DNA of 64,000 nucleotides from Saxidomus purpurata (Eukaryota > Mollusca > Bivalvia > Venerida > Veneridae). The translations under genes were made by a program, and so were the position numbers. The stretch covers positions 9,012,486 to 9,076,485 of the forward strand of contig JAFMSR010000012.1 of assembly GCA_022818135.1 (NCBI GenBank). The letters run 5' to 3'. The notes under the pieces were generated by a model. That model had not been told where the DNA came from, ran no database searches, and saw nothing but the letters and a program-made list of their open reading frames with translations. Positions 1 to 12,789 of this stretch are shown here, one piece after another; position 1 is the first letter of the stretch; every line of letters begins with the position of its first letter.

Positions 1-483
1 TAGCTCAAAGGTCAAGGTCATACTTAGAGTTTGAAGGTAATGGATTCCTCTATATAAGCATATTGCACACATTCGTGTCCGGACTGTAACTTTGTCATGC
101 CTTGAAGGATTTTAAAAAATTTGGCACAAATGTCTAGCACATCAAGACGACGTGTCGCGTGCATGACCCACATCCCTACCACAAAGGTCAAGGTCACACT
201 TAGAGTTTATAGGTAATGGAATCCGTATATATGCATACATTTGTGTCCGGACTATAACTTTATTATGCTTTGAAGGATTTTAAAATAACTTGGCACAAAT
301 GTCTAGCACATCAAGCGGATGTGTCACGTGCAAGACCCAAGTCCCTACCTCAAAGGTCAAGGTCACACTTAGGTTTAAAGTAATGGAATACTGTAGCATG
401 ATTACTCTGTCATGCATGGAAGGATTTTAAAATTACATAGCACATTTATTGAGCACATGGAGAGGACACAGACTGTGAGGCAC
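1..483. repeat. Tandem repeat, ~175-bp unit, about 2.8 copies, AGGTCAAGGTCA core
   Basis: Three head-to-tail units start near 1, 181 and 352. Each opens with a core like AAGGTCAAGGTCACACTTAG and continues through a conserved GAAGGATTTTAAAA block and a GCACAAATGTCTAGCACATC block. The third unit is shorter and more diverged. The window may start inside a longer array. A related, more decayed copy lies at 41,265-41,760, so this is a dispersed family. Confidence 0.8.
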
Positions 484-619
484 CTCTTTCGGGGGCATTC
501 GTCACTTTGGAGGGACAGCTCTTGTTAGTTTCTAGAAAAAGCCAACAGAACAATGTTGCTGGGGAGTGGTGCAATGGTACTGTTTTCAATGAGAAATGCC
601 ATGTAGAAAAAAAATGTCA

Positions 620-832
620 GATTGACTTAAAATTGGCTGAAAGTGATGTAAACACTGCCTGCTTTCAAGATCATTGCCAGATTGACTTATCAAAATGTGA
701 TGTAAGCACTGCCTGCTTTCAAGATCATGCCAGATTGACTTATCAAAATGTGATGTAAACACTGCCTGCTTTCAAGATCATTGCCAGATTGACTTATCAA
801 AATTTGATGTAAACGCTGCCTTTCTCAGTCCA
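620..832. repeat. Minisatellite, ~54-bp unit, about 4 copies
   Basis: Four consecutive units begin with GATTGACTTA at 620, 680, 733 and 787 and contain GATGTAAACACTGCCTGC. The first is 60 bp, the next two 53-54 bp, and the last diverges after about 30 bp. The array makes a short open frame at 507-758, which I do not regard as a gene. Confidence 0.85.
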
Positions 833-3800
833 TGCTTGAAAGTATATATTGAAATTTCATTGTAGATCAAAAACATACCAGAATTTGCTAGAATTGTCGT
901 CAGTTTCAAAGATTTATGTAAGAGAAATGGACGTAATAAATCAGTATGTCTAGAAGCTTGTATTGTACGACCTGTGTATTTAGCATTTATTACTGCTGCC
1001 ATCATTTGAGCTGAGCTAGCCTACCTTTACATGTATTTACTAATAGATCGACATTTGTTCTAAGTGTATTTATTATACATGTATTTTATTTTGGTATTTG
1101 TTGACGAGATCTCGTACTGCCAGTTCATTGCAGATATTAGTCCTGAAAACAACCTGGTCCAGTGCTTGATGAAATCAAATATTTTGCCCCGAGATTGAGA
1201 TTTGCCTGTATAAAATAATGGTGTGAAGTTTTAACAAGTTTGCTTGTATTGAATTAACAGATCATTTGTAAATGATACATGCTTTAAATGTGCAAATGTT
1301 TTGTCTGTGTTTGCATATTGATTGTTTTTTCGTACCATTAAAGTTACAATGATAATTTGAGATCATGGTTCAAAGCTATCGTATCCCCTTTTAATTTTGT
1401 ATCTAGTTAAAACAGTTGTGCCTAAAGTGTGTCCACTAGTTTAAATATGCATGGAAGCTCAATAATAGTATACATTGTAGTTGCATTGACTTAAATTACT
1501 GTGAATGGCTAGATTATTATGGGTGGGTTAAGAAGACATGGATAGTGGTTAATTAACAAGACATGAAGAGTTAATGAGGAAATTGATTAGGCCAGACTTT
1601 GTTTCAATAATGTCTTTGTACGCAGTGTTTATGCAGCATAGTTCACTGTAGACAATGAGCTGGGTCAAGTCGAATTTGACCCAGAATTAAGGCTTTTAAA
1701 TATGTAAAGAAAGTAAAATAAATGGTCGTGTATGCATTTTGTGATTTCTTTCTTCCATTTGAACCAGGTTGAGCATTAGACACTAAAACAAAATGTCATG
1801 TTTTATGCAGAAAAATATAGACATATTCAGGGTGCATAGTTGATAAAAGTAGTTGTTTAATATTAGTTACATGTACATATGAAAAATAAATTTATATATA
1901 TTCAGCATTTTTGAAGACTGACCGCTGTACAACGCTTTAAACATGCTTTAATACATAGAACATGTATTTTATGTATAACAGATAGCAAAGTAAGTTATTG
2001 TTGATGTATAATATGAACAAATGATGGGAGGCATAAGGCAATAGGTTATACCAGTTCTGTTATTGTTAAAGAACTGATTTTCCTTGTTAAGACTTTTTTT
2101 GTGAAAATTTGGCAGTGTGGGTGCAATATTTCTGAAGTTGTTTGACTAGAATTCTGTTTTTTTGAAAAGAAAATTAAGTAAAGGAATGTATTGTTACAAA
2201 ATTTTAATGTACATGTATTAGAATTGTGTGAGCACAGGTTGCATTGTTGGTCCTTTTGATACATGTGAAATACAAATTTACAAGGATATTGTCATCAGTA
2301 GTGTATCAGCTGTTATCAAATGTGTGTTTTCATATTAAGAAATTGTTAAAAGCCAGGAGTAGTAAGTTGAAATCTTATCGCAATGGACTCATGTAATCTT
2401 GAACTCTGTTAAGTCAATTCCAGCAAATTGCCGCAAAGCCCTTAGTTGGTTCAACCAATTGATGTATTTTTTTTTAAAATTCAGATGGTTTAATTTAAAC
2501 TTCTTTCAAATGGAACATTTACAACCAGTTCTATAGACTGCAACTTTACAAGAGCAAACTGTACTTTGCAGTGATTTATTGTCCCAGAAGGATTATTTCA
2601 TTGATTTATATATTAATTGAGATGGTAAAATTTCAGATCTGATCATATTGATTGCTTCTATCCTCAAATGATTTATAAGAATCTATGAAACAGCATAACA
2701 ATTGTTTGTAATAACTTCCTGTGCTGTGTTACATGTACATTTTGAGCTGTACAGTACGGAAACCAACATTCTAGTTTAGAGTCATGGGTATAGTCTTCTA
2801 CTGTGCTAGTTGCAGTAATTATGCTTTTGAGTATTTCTTTTTGAGTCAGTTGTAACAAGAAACATTGAACATAGTTCTTCAAAATCATTGAGTTTGCAAA
2901 TTAATCTAGCTCTGTACTATATAACATTTCAAAGAATTAATGACTATAAAAGGTAGTATACTGTATACATAGTAAATATAACTTTTCATTTGTGTAGCAC
3001 ATCTTGCTGTATGTATACGTGTGTTTGGTTATTTAATATATTGGGTAGAAAAAGTTATACGTCATAAATAGACATAACTGTAGTTGATTGATACATGGGT
3101 AGATGATTATTGTGAAGTGAATCAGGTTTTTGACCTTGTTTTTCTTTTTCTGGACAGGAATTGTGTTGTTATCTTATTAATATTTGAAGGGAAGTTGATA
3201 ATATTATTATGGTTATATCTGTTGTATTAGGTTTGCATGTGTACAATATCTTTTCTTTTTTGTTTTTGAAAATTCACATTAGTGTGTATAATATTGATAT
3301 AACATAATGTGAGACAAAAAATAAAACAGTCCTATGCAAAATCATGCTGCTGTGTTGTTGTGTATTTACTATATCCTCATTTACCATTCTTTTAGTGAGC
3401 CATACAACATGGTCACCTTCAGTGGTGGGGTTGGGGATACTGTCCTGGCATGATATTTATATGTTTGCTGGCATTTTAGGCATAGAAAAATTTGATCATA
3501 AAACTGTTAAAGAAATTCTGACGAAAATTTTAGATAAGATTACCATGAATTTGTTATGGTGTTCTATCGATCTATCTCTGATTGACTGCCAAGGGTTCAA
3601 TTGTGTTTTTAACTTTTAGGTAGGGCTAAAGTGCACGTTTGGATAGACAGACAATAAACTACCTGACATAAAGTAAGACTCGGTCAATGGTTAAAATCTA
3701 ATTCATAAGTAAGAACAGTTAAAATGAAAAGATAAAACATTTTTTCACCCGACTTGTACTGAAAATTTACCACAAAAAAGGTCAGATATGGTAGTAATGT

Positions 3801-3880
3801 AACATTAGGGAGTTGGTTCCAAAGTGTGATACTAAAATGTGGGAAATATGAGTACTTGTGGCAATCAGAGGTAACTTGTA
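833..3880. other. No gene recognised; AT-rich noncoding DNA
   Basis: Only short, compositionally random open frames occur here, including a 91-residue one at 3,344-3,619 with no recognisable domain. The stretch could be a long 3' UTR of a plus-strand gene lying before the window, but no coding exon supports that. Confidence 0.4.
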
Positions 3881-4627
3881 GCCGGTGCATGTGCCTGGTT
3901 AGTAGGATGGAAGTCTAATTGCTACGATGTTGTGATAGATTGAGCCTGGAGTCGAATCTCCTATGTTCCAGAAACCGCCAGCACAGATCACCCTGGAGGG
4001 GAATCATTACGTTTCACCTATGTATTGCACTCCTCTGGACCATCTCTCTCACGTGAATGTTGGTGGTAAATACATGTATAAAGGAGACACAATATTTTCT
4101 CAACTTTATTGTAGAAACATGTAAATATACATATAACAGAGTGGCCATAAGCAGGCTTGGTTTTGCTAGTGAAAACATACCGCACTGTTTCGAACTTTGG
4201 TCTCCTAGGCAACTATATAATTTTTATTATTATTATTATGTTATGATAGTGGATGAGCTTGATGGCAAACTATAGATTGTCGTAGTGGATTTTATGATAT
4301 AAAATTCTCCCACTATAATTATGCCTTGTACATACCAACAATTATTTCATGTGAAAATTCCGTAAAAGATTAAGAAAAATAACTTGTATTTTCAGTTTAA
4401 AGTTTATAACGACCAGTTACTCCGCTTGAATCATTTTGAGGATTGGTAATGCTGACACTCGTTTGTAATTTGTTTGCTAGCTAGGCCAAAGAAAACCACC
4501 TATTTACCACATCTTTAATCTCACCAGAACAAAGATTATCATTTGTCTGTGTGTCTGCCCAAGTTCAACTTGTAAATACTCTATAGGTCACAGGTTTGTT
4601 AAAGACGGTGAGACGAGCGGGAAGTAG

Positions 4628-5045
4628 GCCCCGTTTAGTCCATCAGCCCCGTGAAGTTAGACCAGTAGCACCTAGTTTTGCAAAGTTAACCCCTTATCAC
4701 CTAGTTTCTCCGTTCCCCATGAGGTTTGTCCAATAGCAACTAGTTACCCCACCACCCCGTTAAGGTAGCCCGATAGCATCTTGTTGCCCCTTAGCCCCAT
4801 GAAGTTAACCCCGTGGTCGCTAGTTTCGTCTTGGTCCCGTGAAGTTGGACCCGTGTCACCTTGTCTTCCTCTTGGCCCCGTGAAGTTAGACCTGTGTCAC
4901 CTTGTTTACCCTTAGCCCCGTTAGGTAAGCCCCTTGACATCTAGTTTCCGCGCGCCCCGTGAAGTGCACCCTGTAGCGTATAGTTCCCCCGCAGCCTCAT
5001 GAAGTTGTCCCGTATCCCCTAGTTTCTTCGAAGCCTCGTGTTCAA
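4628..5045. repeat. Highly diverged ~40-bp minisatellite
   Basis: About ten units share the opening GCCCCGTGAAGTTAG and an internal CACCTAGTTT-like block, at a spacing of 39-41 bp. Units differ strongly from one another, so the array looks old. It is much richer in C and G than its surroundings. No long open frame crosses it. Confidence 0.75.
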
Positions 5046-6883
5046 CGCCGACATCCTCTCAGTCCTGTGTCCATTAATACATTTATGATGGTAGGGGCGT
5101 TATTTGAAGCATTCATTCCACGAGTTAAGTACATGTAGTTAATAAGCAGACATAAAACTGAATTCATAGACAGACTGGATACATTGTACTAATTAGAAGG
5201 CGGTGCGTGTGGACATGGTATTGACTTTACTGAGCTACGGGTATACTTGTGGAAGCAATATTAAAAGGGCTTTACTGATATAAATTTAAAGGACACGGAG
5301 CTGTATTGATACTTATTAACTATAGTACCAGAGCTGCTTTGATTCAAGCGGACATGTGAAGGAAAGGGTTGAAACCTAGGGCGAAATATATAATTTGTTT
5401 TGGTTTTATTTTATGAAAAAAGTTACTATGATGGTGAAAGACTGTTGCAGTCCCTTATACAATATAATGGTCGTATGACCGGCGTGTGGTTCAGATCGCC
5501 TTAGTAATAGGATATTGTATACAATCGATAATCGAAAATTCGTAACCTATCCGGACTTTTCTCAAAGGAGCCTCGGATTATTGGCCATCAAAGATTGCAC
5601 ACATGCACTTGCAATAAATCAATTCTGGTGTGACGGGTCGTACCGCACATAATACCTCGCCAGAGAGTGGTGGACCTAATAAGCTCGATTACAAATAAAC
5701 AAATCAATACTGGGGTCTCATATTCTGCCGCCAAAGGTAAAATTTTTACTGTGGTCGATTATTAACAGTTGTTATAAATCGTTCCCAGAAACGAACCAGA
5801 GCGCACCATTTATAACAGATGTACGTAAAATTTTCCTGGGAACACCACGAACCCCGTCAAAAAGGAAAGGGTACATTTCTCGTGTTTCCCTTACCCTTGA
5901 AAATGGATGTAGTCATATCCCTTGATAATTTAAAGGGAAAAGATATGAATAAAAAATACTGAGTTTTTTGTCTCTAGTTTACTCTATCTATAGCGAATGT
6001 TGAAAAAAAAAATATTGAAATAAAGAAAATCCATCAAGGGGATTATGACTACTAGCCATTGGTCAAGGGTTTGACCAAGGGGGGTTTGGAATGTTTTTTT
6101 TTGCCAGGTAAGCTAAAATGCACACTATGTCAGGTATGGAATTGGGTAACGTTGGTTAAAACGTCACTCAGTTACAGAAACATACTTGAAACACTTTAAA
6201 AGAGAACACATTAAGTTCACTATAATCAGAAATTTTGTCGTAATTTGTAGTTCGAAACTGGGTCACGCAGGAAGACAAATTCAGTTACATGTTTTTCTTG
6301 ATTTATTTAAGGTTATGTTTCAAATTGAGTCATATTTGGTAAGAAATAAGGCTACTTAGATAAATCTTTGGTCCAGAATGACTTAATCGAACCAAAGTGT
6401 CCGTGTCTTGATGTAACGTTGAAAAAGCTTGTAATGCTTGGTATAAGGCAAGGCTAATGATGCAACGGCGTCAATTATAAACTTTATATACTGATTCTAT
6501 AACACAATGCAATTATACAATGTTCATGTACTCGTATAATTATACAGAAATAAAATAATATTTTATCGATTTCATTCATGAATTAATTAAGTCAGGTGTA
6601 TTGTTCATGCATATGCTATTTCAAAATGCAGACGGCAGACCCGATGAACAATATCAAACTTGCGGGTTGAAATCAGTTCAGATAATGGATTGTGTCTTGT
6701 GGATAAAACAAGTCTGCTCTGAACACAGGCAGCCTTATAACAGACTTTGCCAACATTCTTAGGCTTAGAAATAAGGCTATACAGCGTGTATTTACACTTT
6801 TCGCACGACGAGGCTCACTCATTTTACAGACAGTATTACCGGTACGAATAAACTTGAACACCAGATGAAAACACATATAGAAG
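5046..6883. other. No gene recognised; one imperfect inverted repeat at about 5,895-6,090
   Basis: The only structure seen is a pair of inverted arms about 35 bp long. The left arm runs through TGTAGTCATATCCCTTGAT near 5,906; the right arm, near 6,034, reads ATCAAGGGGATTATGACTAC. About 80 bp separate them. This may be a small decayed MITE. The rest is unique-looking AT-rich DNA. Confidence 0.4.
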
Positions 6884-9800
6884 TTACGGAGAATAGGGCG
6901 AAAGATCTTCATCCAGAGTTTCACCGCATGGAATCACGTGTATAATACCCGGATGGTTTAGTGGAGGTGTCAGCGGTGGTGATGGTGTGTATGGATTATA
7001 TGGCGGCGGGGACTCCGACGGGGGTATTATATCCGGTAGCGCTAGAGTCGATGGTGTCAACGGTGGCGTTCTTCTTGAATATGGCGGTGATTTTGTCTCA
7101 GAAGGTGATGGTGACGGGGGTGGATAATGCACTGGAATAGGTGGTGGACTTGGAGGTGGTGGGGGCGGGGTTCGAGCTGGTGACCTTGGTTGATGGTCGT
7201 AATTTCCACTTGGTGCCGAAAGTGGAGGGAGCACGTATGGGGCCTCCCTTCCATTTCTTCGCCGACGTCTTTCGCCCCCTTCTTGCTGGTTGTCTCTTTT
7301 TCGTTTTCTATTTTTCTTCCTTCGTTTGCGTATTCTGTCTCTGTATTGCTGCGTGAGGTAATGCTGTAAATGTTCTGTAGAATAATCATGTGTCGGATAT
7401 GTAAGTCTAGGATCTTGATAATTATTATGATGATGATGTTGCTGATGATTCACTGGTTGTTGATTTTCAACCACATCAGTTGACGCTGTTTGTTCGGCTG
7501 CAATGTATGCTATAACAGCATCAGTATTGTCAACTAAATTTGAAATCTGATACTGCCCACGTGACAGCATTTTTAAGCCAAAACTTGATGAATATTTGCA
7601 CACTATTGCTAAACCGATTGCACTTGTCACCACACCGACACACATGAACACTAGAATAGCTATAGCAAGCCGTCTGTTCTCTCCAGTGTCGATATAAGAA
7701 CACTGACTATTGTCACAGACGCCGGTAAACCCGAGAAGTAACAAAGCAACTAGGTATCCAATTTCGCCAATGATGGCCATGAAGCAGTACGTCTGCATCT
7801 GCAATGAAAATAAAATATAAAATATGTATTATTTTTTCGAATAGAAAGACGGCGATGGCTCTCCATAATCTATTACACCTTTCATAGAACAAATCTCAAC
7901 AAATATATTCTAACTTGTCCAATTTGAAACTCCTGTTTACAATTTCAGGAATGATCATATAATATGTTAAGAAGTGGCATCAGTCAGAACTACCAGCTGC
8001 GGACAAAATTAATTCCTTTCGTATATGAAATTACACAAGTGGAAAACTTAAAAAGAGTTCAAGAGATTGCTCCACACCTGGACAGTGTTCTCCTGGTCGC
8101 ATTTAATGTGCATGTTTTAGTTCCGATATAGTGCTTTATGCTTTCTGCTGCAGTTTCTTTTATCGTGAAATTTTGATAAAGTTTTTTGTTGAATGAAGTA
8201 TTTATTAAGTTAATTTATCCTTTTTTACAGCTCTTTTATACACAGAAATTTACGGGTTAATATTTTCAACCCATATGCCTGCGTTGCTCGTTTTTAATTT
8301 TTGCTTATACATGGAAGTTGGTGATCAGTTATCTTCAAATCTGATTTGAGGGGGAAAATGTCTTACACTTTTTTTGTGTTCGTGTTTTCTTTCGCAAATC
8401 GGAGTTTTATTCTCCCTTTTTATGGCATTTGTAGCTACATATGTAGATCTAAATAGAGGGAGACAACAAATATTTAATCATTTTTTCTAGTATTGAGTTG
8501 TTTCCCCTGCCTGAATTATATGTTATAGAATATTATATCAATATTTACCTATTTACTTTTAATATTTTAATATTTTAAACCAATATGTCATGCAGTGTAT
8601 CTCTTACAGCTTTCTTACTCATGTTATGTATTAATGCATTGTTTGTCGGGAAAATAGCTTTAATCTAATAGTGTATAGTTTACATTGTATCCCACGTTAA
8701 ATAAAATTTCTTGTTTCTCGTATTCTTGTATAGAAATGTCACACTTTCACAGCGGACCACCTGTAAAATCCATGTGCCGTCGAAGTGGAAATAGTTCAAG
8801 ACAATTATTATTTATCCATATACTATCGAAATTTCTCAAGTGTACAACGTGTATGAGCGTCTGAGTGACCAGTCGTGCCAAAATTGCAACACTTATACAT
8901 CGCTTATTGAAGGCGATACTTTTAGCAAAGTAGCGAAAAAAGGTATTATACGCCTTATCAGCCTCTGTTTGTTCTCGGTAAATAACATTTTTTAGACGAT
9001 ATACTCATGTTAGACTCTCAGTCAGGCATAACACATTGCATAAAACTGCATCATTCAAAGTCAGTAGCATTACAAAGAATCAATTCGATTACCACATACC
9101 CGAGACTGACTTTTTGAACAGTACCCACCTGTTTAGACACTTCTTAAAATGCTCTTTGACAGAAGCGAATTTAAGTAATGCGATGTACTGTGTCCTTATA
9201 TGGGTCTTGTACAGTCAGTGGACTAGTTTAAACATATATTTTCGAAAACATGCAACGGATCTGGACGATGTGATCACATCACATTAGTCAGGGAAACATA
9301 CATTAACTATCACCTAATAGTAAATAATAAAACTGACCCAGCTGAAACTGTTCACATTATTATGTAGACACACTCCAGACTGCAGCGTTAAAATGATAAT
9401 GTCAGATAAAAAGTTATTATTGTATAATCGTGTCCTACTTTACGATTGTTTTCTTCTTGTTTTTTCAAATATGACTTTTCAAGGACTTCATAATTAAAGA
9501 AAACTTTCTGCTCTATCACAGTGTATAACCAAATTCTTGATATGCGTAGGTTTTCTTTGAACGTGATTGTCTAAAAATGCATCGCTCCGAGCATCCATTT
9601 TTCTGTCTCTCATCCAGTTTTTTAATGGTAACTTCCTTGATATACTATAAGCACATATAGTCATGGAACTTTACAAATATCGCAATACTAAATGCTTGTA
9701 TCAAAGCGAGAAACCTGGATTATTTCAAAGCATAAATATTTGATTAAAATCATTTGTACAATTTTTGTAGTACATGTATAGTAAAAATCAAGAAACGAAA

Positions 9801-12314
9801 ACATCAGTAAATTCCTCCGTAATAAAGTTAGACCTGTGCATAAAACGGTTCTTCAAGATCTCCCACAAATGTTTTAAGACAAAATGAAAACTCAGCCATT
9901 TTTGTTAATTTTAGGTGACTGCGTTCAAAGCACTACGCCACGTTCAAAGTATGTACCCTGTTCATAACAGTGATTAGTATACTTACTATACATCCTATCT
10001 TTTCGGATGCTTCTAATTTGTTTATACAATCTTTTCCACGGATGAAAATCGCCAATCCAAGCCCAGCTTGAACAAATATCTGAAAAGTTAAGAAGGCATC
10101 AAAAAAGGTATCAGATATTTCTACTTTTTCGGAAAGTGAACCAAACTATAGTTTTTATTCCGGTCTGTGAAATAAACGACGTATATCATGCATTTTATGG
10201 AGACATATATTTGCTTATGTTTTGCATCTTTTAGAACGATGGTCTTTGACCATTGTCCTTATAGTTTTAAGATACTGTGACAAAAAGGGTTATGTGTCGA
10301 CGGGTTCGAATCCCACCAGTTCACGGCTACACTCGTCGGTATTTGAAGTCACTCAAGTTTAGGACACTAGCTAATATTGAAGGACATGCCAATTTTAGAC
10401 ATTTTAGACAGGGTGGGGGGTTTGAGAGTGAGTCACGAAGTAGTTTCGGAACAACATTTGACCATTTCCGTTTCTTCTTTTTTCGACTGGAAATGCCGAT
10501 GGATGTTCCAAACTGAATCGAATTCAAACTGAAAGTCATATCCGTCATATCCGTCATAACTTACCACAGCCATCCCGATATAAGCACTTGTATAGTAGGG
10601 TGGTACACCGTCTGCATAAGACCCGTGTTTTAACTGTGCTGCCAGGCCCAGGAAGAGTAGCAGCAGCCCCAGCGCGCCCTGAACAACGCCTGTGATGTTG
10701 AGGTAGCGTAATGCACGTGTCCTTCTCTCTGGAAATCAAGGCAGACATTTTTTTCAAAAGAACTCGGAACATCAAATGAAAACGCTTCATAATGCAAGCA
10801 TACCAAGGTTTAGTGTTTGACCGCATTTGCCCACCAATCGAATCGCTCAGATTTTCAAATAAACGTCTTTCTTTATTATTAAAACTAACTACTGAAATCC
10901 CTTAATTTATTAAAAGTTCGCTCTTAACTCCGCCCACAATTCATGTCGGTGGCTATGCAAACACTAAGTAAGTAAGAGTTTATTGAGTCAAATTTTAACA
11001 ATTAAGAAGCCCCGGTCGCTCCCTTCCGCTCGCTCCCTTGGGGTTTCTTAATTGTTAAAATTTGACTTTATAAACACTAACTTATACATAAATTTTGTAG
11101 ATCGGACATATTGGGATAGGCTACATGTTTTCTTTGTCAATTGATCAAACTATATCTATACAAAATAATAAAACTATACATCATCTGTTATATAAAAGAT
11201 GTCATTCAATGAATGTTTCTTTTTAATGTTATATTGGACATATATATAGAGGCTATTATTATTTTTAATTCACTATACAAAGTATACATGTACTTAAAAT
11301 CGATTTAACGTTAACATTAACAGCATGTATCTTTTTATGCCACGAGTTATATAGCTTTTGACATTACTCGTTTCATTGGTTCCCACGGAGTCAATTATAA
11401 AATGGTAAATAGCGGAACATTGTTCTAAAATACAGACAATAGCGTGCACTGACCCCCTGCCATGTTCGTGTTCTACGTCACCATACAATAGAAGTACGCC
11501 AAATGGATATCTCATACATCTGTTACATAATGCAGGGCACGTACTGTATTCTTTTTTTTATTTATTTCGGAAAACATTCTGCTTTGTGCACAGATCGCAT
11601 TATAATATCCTAAGTTTAGGTAACGGTGTTTCGAATAAAACCGTTGTAATTTCATGTCTTCGATGGAAAGTAAAAAAGGAATGGTAATATGGAGCGATTT
11701 GAAGATGCGATTGTAATGGTTTTAACCACACACCGTAGAGTACGGTATTAATGATCTACCAGAAGACACAAAACGTGTGCATGCCTAACGATGTTCGTAC
11801 TAGAGCCTTGATCGTGATTCCCATATTCTATTGTCCCCTGCCAGTCTTTTTTTTAGTACGATCACGTATGGAATGTTAAGAAAACACAGTTTATATGCAC
11901 TAGATCGTGGTTGCCATATTCTATTGTCTCCCGCCAGTCTTATTTTAGAACGATCGCGTATGGAATATTAAAAAAAAACACAATTTATATGTGCATACAG
12001 GTGCCTAAAAAGTTAATTAACGTTAAACATGACGTCACAATACAGTACTTATCATATACAATACAATAGACCCTGCATGCAAATTACTAAGTCTATAAAG
12101 GTCTCTAGGTACTTTATCATTTGTCCAACCTTAAATTAAGACATTTTTCGAAATTTTAAATGAAGTCTGTAACTTCTTTGTGTTAAAATATGTATCCTTG
12201 TTCGGGGATTTCTGGAAACATTGTGTTTGCCTCATGTGGAAAATCGACGTTTTGAACTTTGGGAAAATCGGCATTTATCGGCAAAATAATAGAAACAGAC
12301 TTACCATCTTCCAT
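6884..12314 (-). CDS. Predicted four-helix (MS4A/tetraspan-like) membrane protein with Pro-rich cytoplasmic tail
   Basis: Four coding exons can be joined in frame: 12,305-12,314 (ATGGAAGATG, then GTAAGT), 10,565-10,728, 9,987-10,079 and 6,884-7,798. Phases match at every junction and the product is 393 residues. Hydrophobic helices lie at about 14-36, 52-72, 92-116 and 133-156, with a short loop carrying Cys117 and Cys122 between helices 3 and 4. The tail (about 157-393) has a His-rich patch (QQHHHHNN), a strongly basic run (RIRKRRKKNRKRKR) and a long Pro-rich region with a PPPY motif, a known type of WW-domain ligand. Four closely spaced helices with a cytoplasmic tail suggest an MS4A/CD20-like or other tetraspan protein; this is inference from topology only. 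The 10-nt first coding segment is the least certain part: it is supported by a perfect donor and correct phase. A further 5' UTR exon may exist. Confidence 0.65.
7799..9986 (-). other. Intron 3 of the four-helix protein gene; nothing else seen
   Basis: The intron is bounded by a GTAAGT donor after 9,987 and a TTTTCATTGCAG acceptor before 7,798. It is AT-rich. The short open frames inside, for example 9,036-9,287, show no recognisable motif. Confidence 0.55.
10985..11068. repeat. Foldback hairpin element, copy 1
   Basis: The left arm (10,985-11,013) and right arm (11,040-11,068) are nearly perfect reverse complements built on AGTCAAATTTTAACAATTAA. A GC-rich 26-nt loop (GGTCGCTCCCTTCCGCTCGC and on) separates them. 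The same element occurs in the opposite orientation at 58,601-58,690, and its flanks (CCGCCCACA, CATGTCGGTGGCTA) are shared in inverted order. It lies in intron 1 of the four-helix protein gene. Confidence 0.85.
11810..11996. repeat. Two-copy direct repeat, 93-bp period
   Basis: The copies at 11,810-11,902 and 11,903-11,996 share CCATATTCTATTGTC, CGCCAGTCTT-like and ACGATC(A/G)CGTATGGAAT blocks. They differ by scattered substitutions and small indels. Confidence 0.8.
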
Positions 12315-12789
12315 TATTTAACTACTCCATATTTTCTTTCACTGGAACAATTTACGCACACCCATCCTAATTCATGCTTTCATCCCTGTTTCATGGCTTT
12401 GTTTCTATACATTTCATTTATAATTGTCCTCAATATTAGATTAATCCTTTAAAGAAGCATAGTTTCAACATGACTTGTATGGCCTTTATGTATTTGTTTA
12501 TGTCTATCATCAAAATTCTATCAAAAGATATTTTATACGTTCTGACTTTATACTGGGATAGGTAACAAACTGATTAAATACAAATTATTATAATGAACTT
12601 AATTAAAGATACTCATCGATTAACACTTCATACCCGATTGCATGTGTTTGAATCGGCGTTTATAAACAAAATACTATATTAAATTACTTGACAATGCCCC
12701 TTTTTTCTGATGATAATGAATGCCGCATAGAAAACCCGTAAATATTCATAGTTTAGAAAATACAATATCGGTGTCGGGTGTAAGATTGG

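Noticed and set aside
3344..3619. 91-codon plus-strand frame
   Set aside because: It starts with a hydrophobic stretch but has no recognisable domain, no splice context and AT-driven composition.
3880..3990. tRNA-like segment (CTGGTTAGTAGG ... GGAGTCGAATCTCC)
   Set aside because: Only weak A-box and B-box resemblance with no pairing arms. It could be a decayed SINE but cannot be supported.
6673..6924. 83-codon minus-strand frame overlapping the end of the four-helix gene
   Set aside because: It is a shadow of the last exon's 3' end in another frame.
10255..10325. B-box-like GGGTTCGAATCCCACC in intron 2 of the four-helix gene
   Set aside because: No matching A box or cloverleaf upstream; possibly a SINE fragment.
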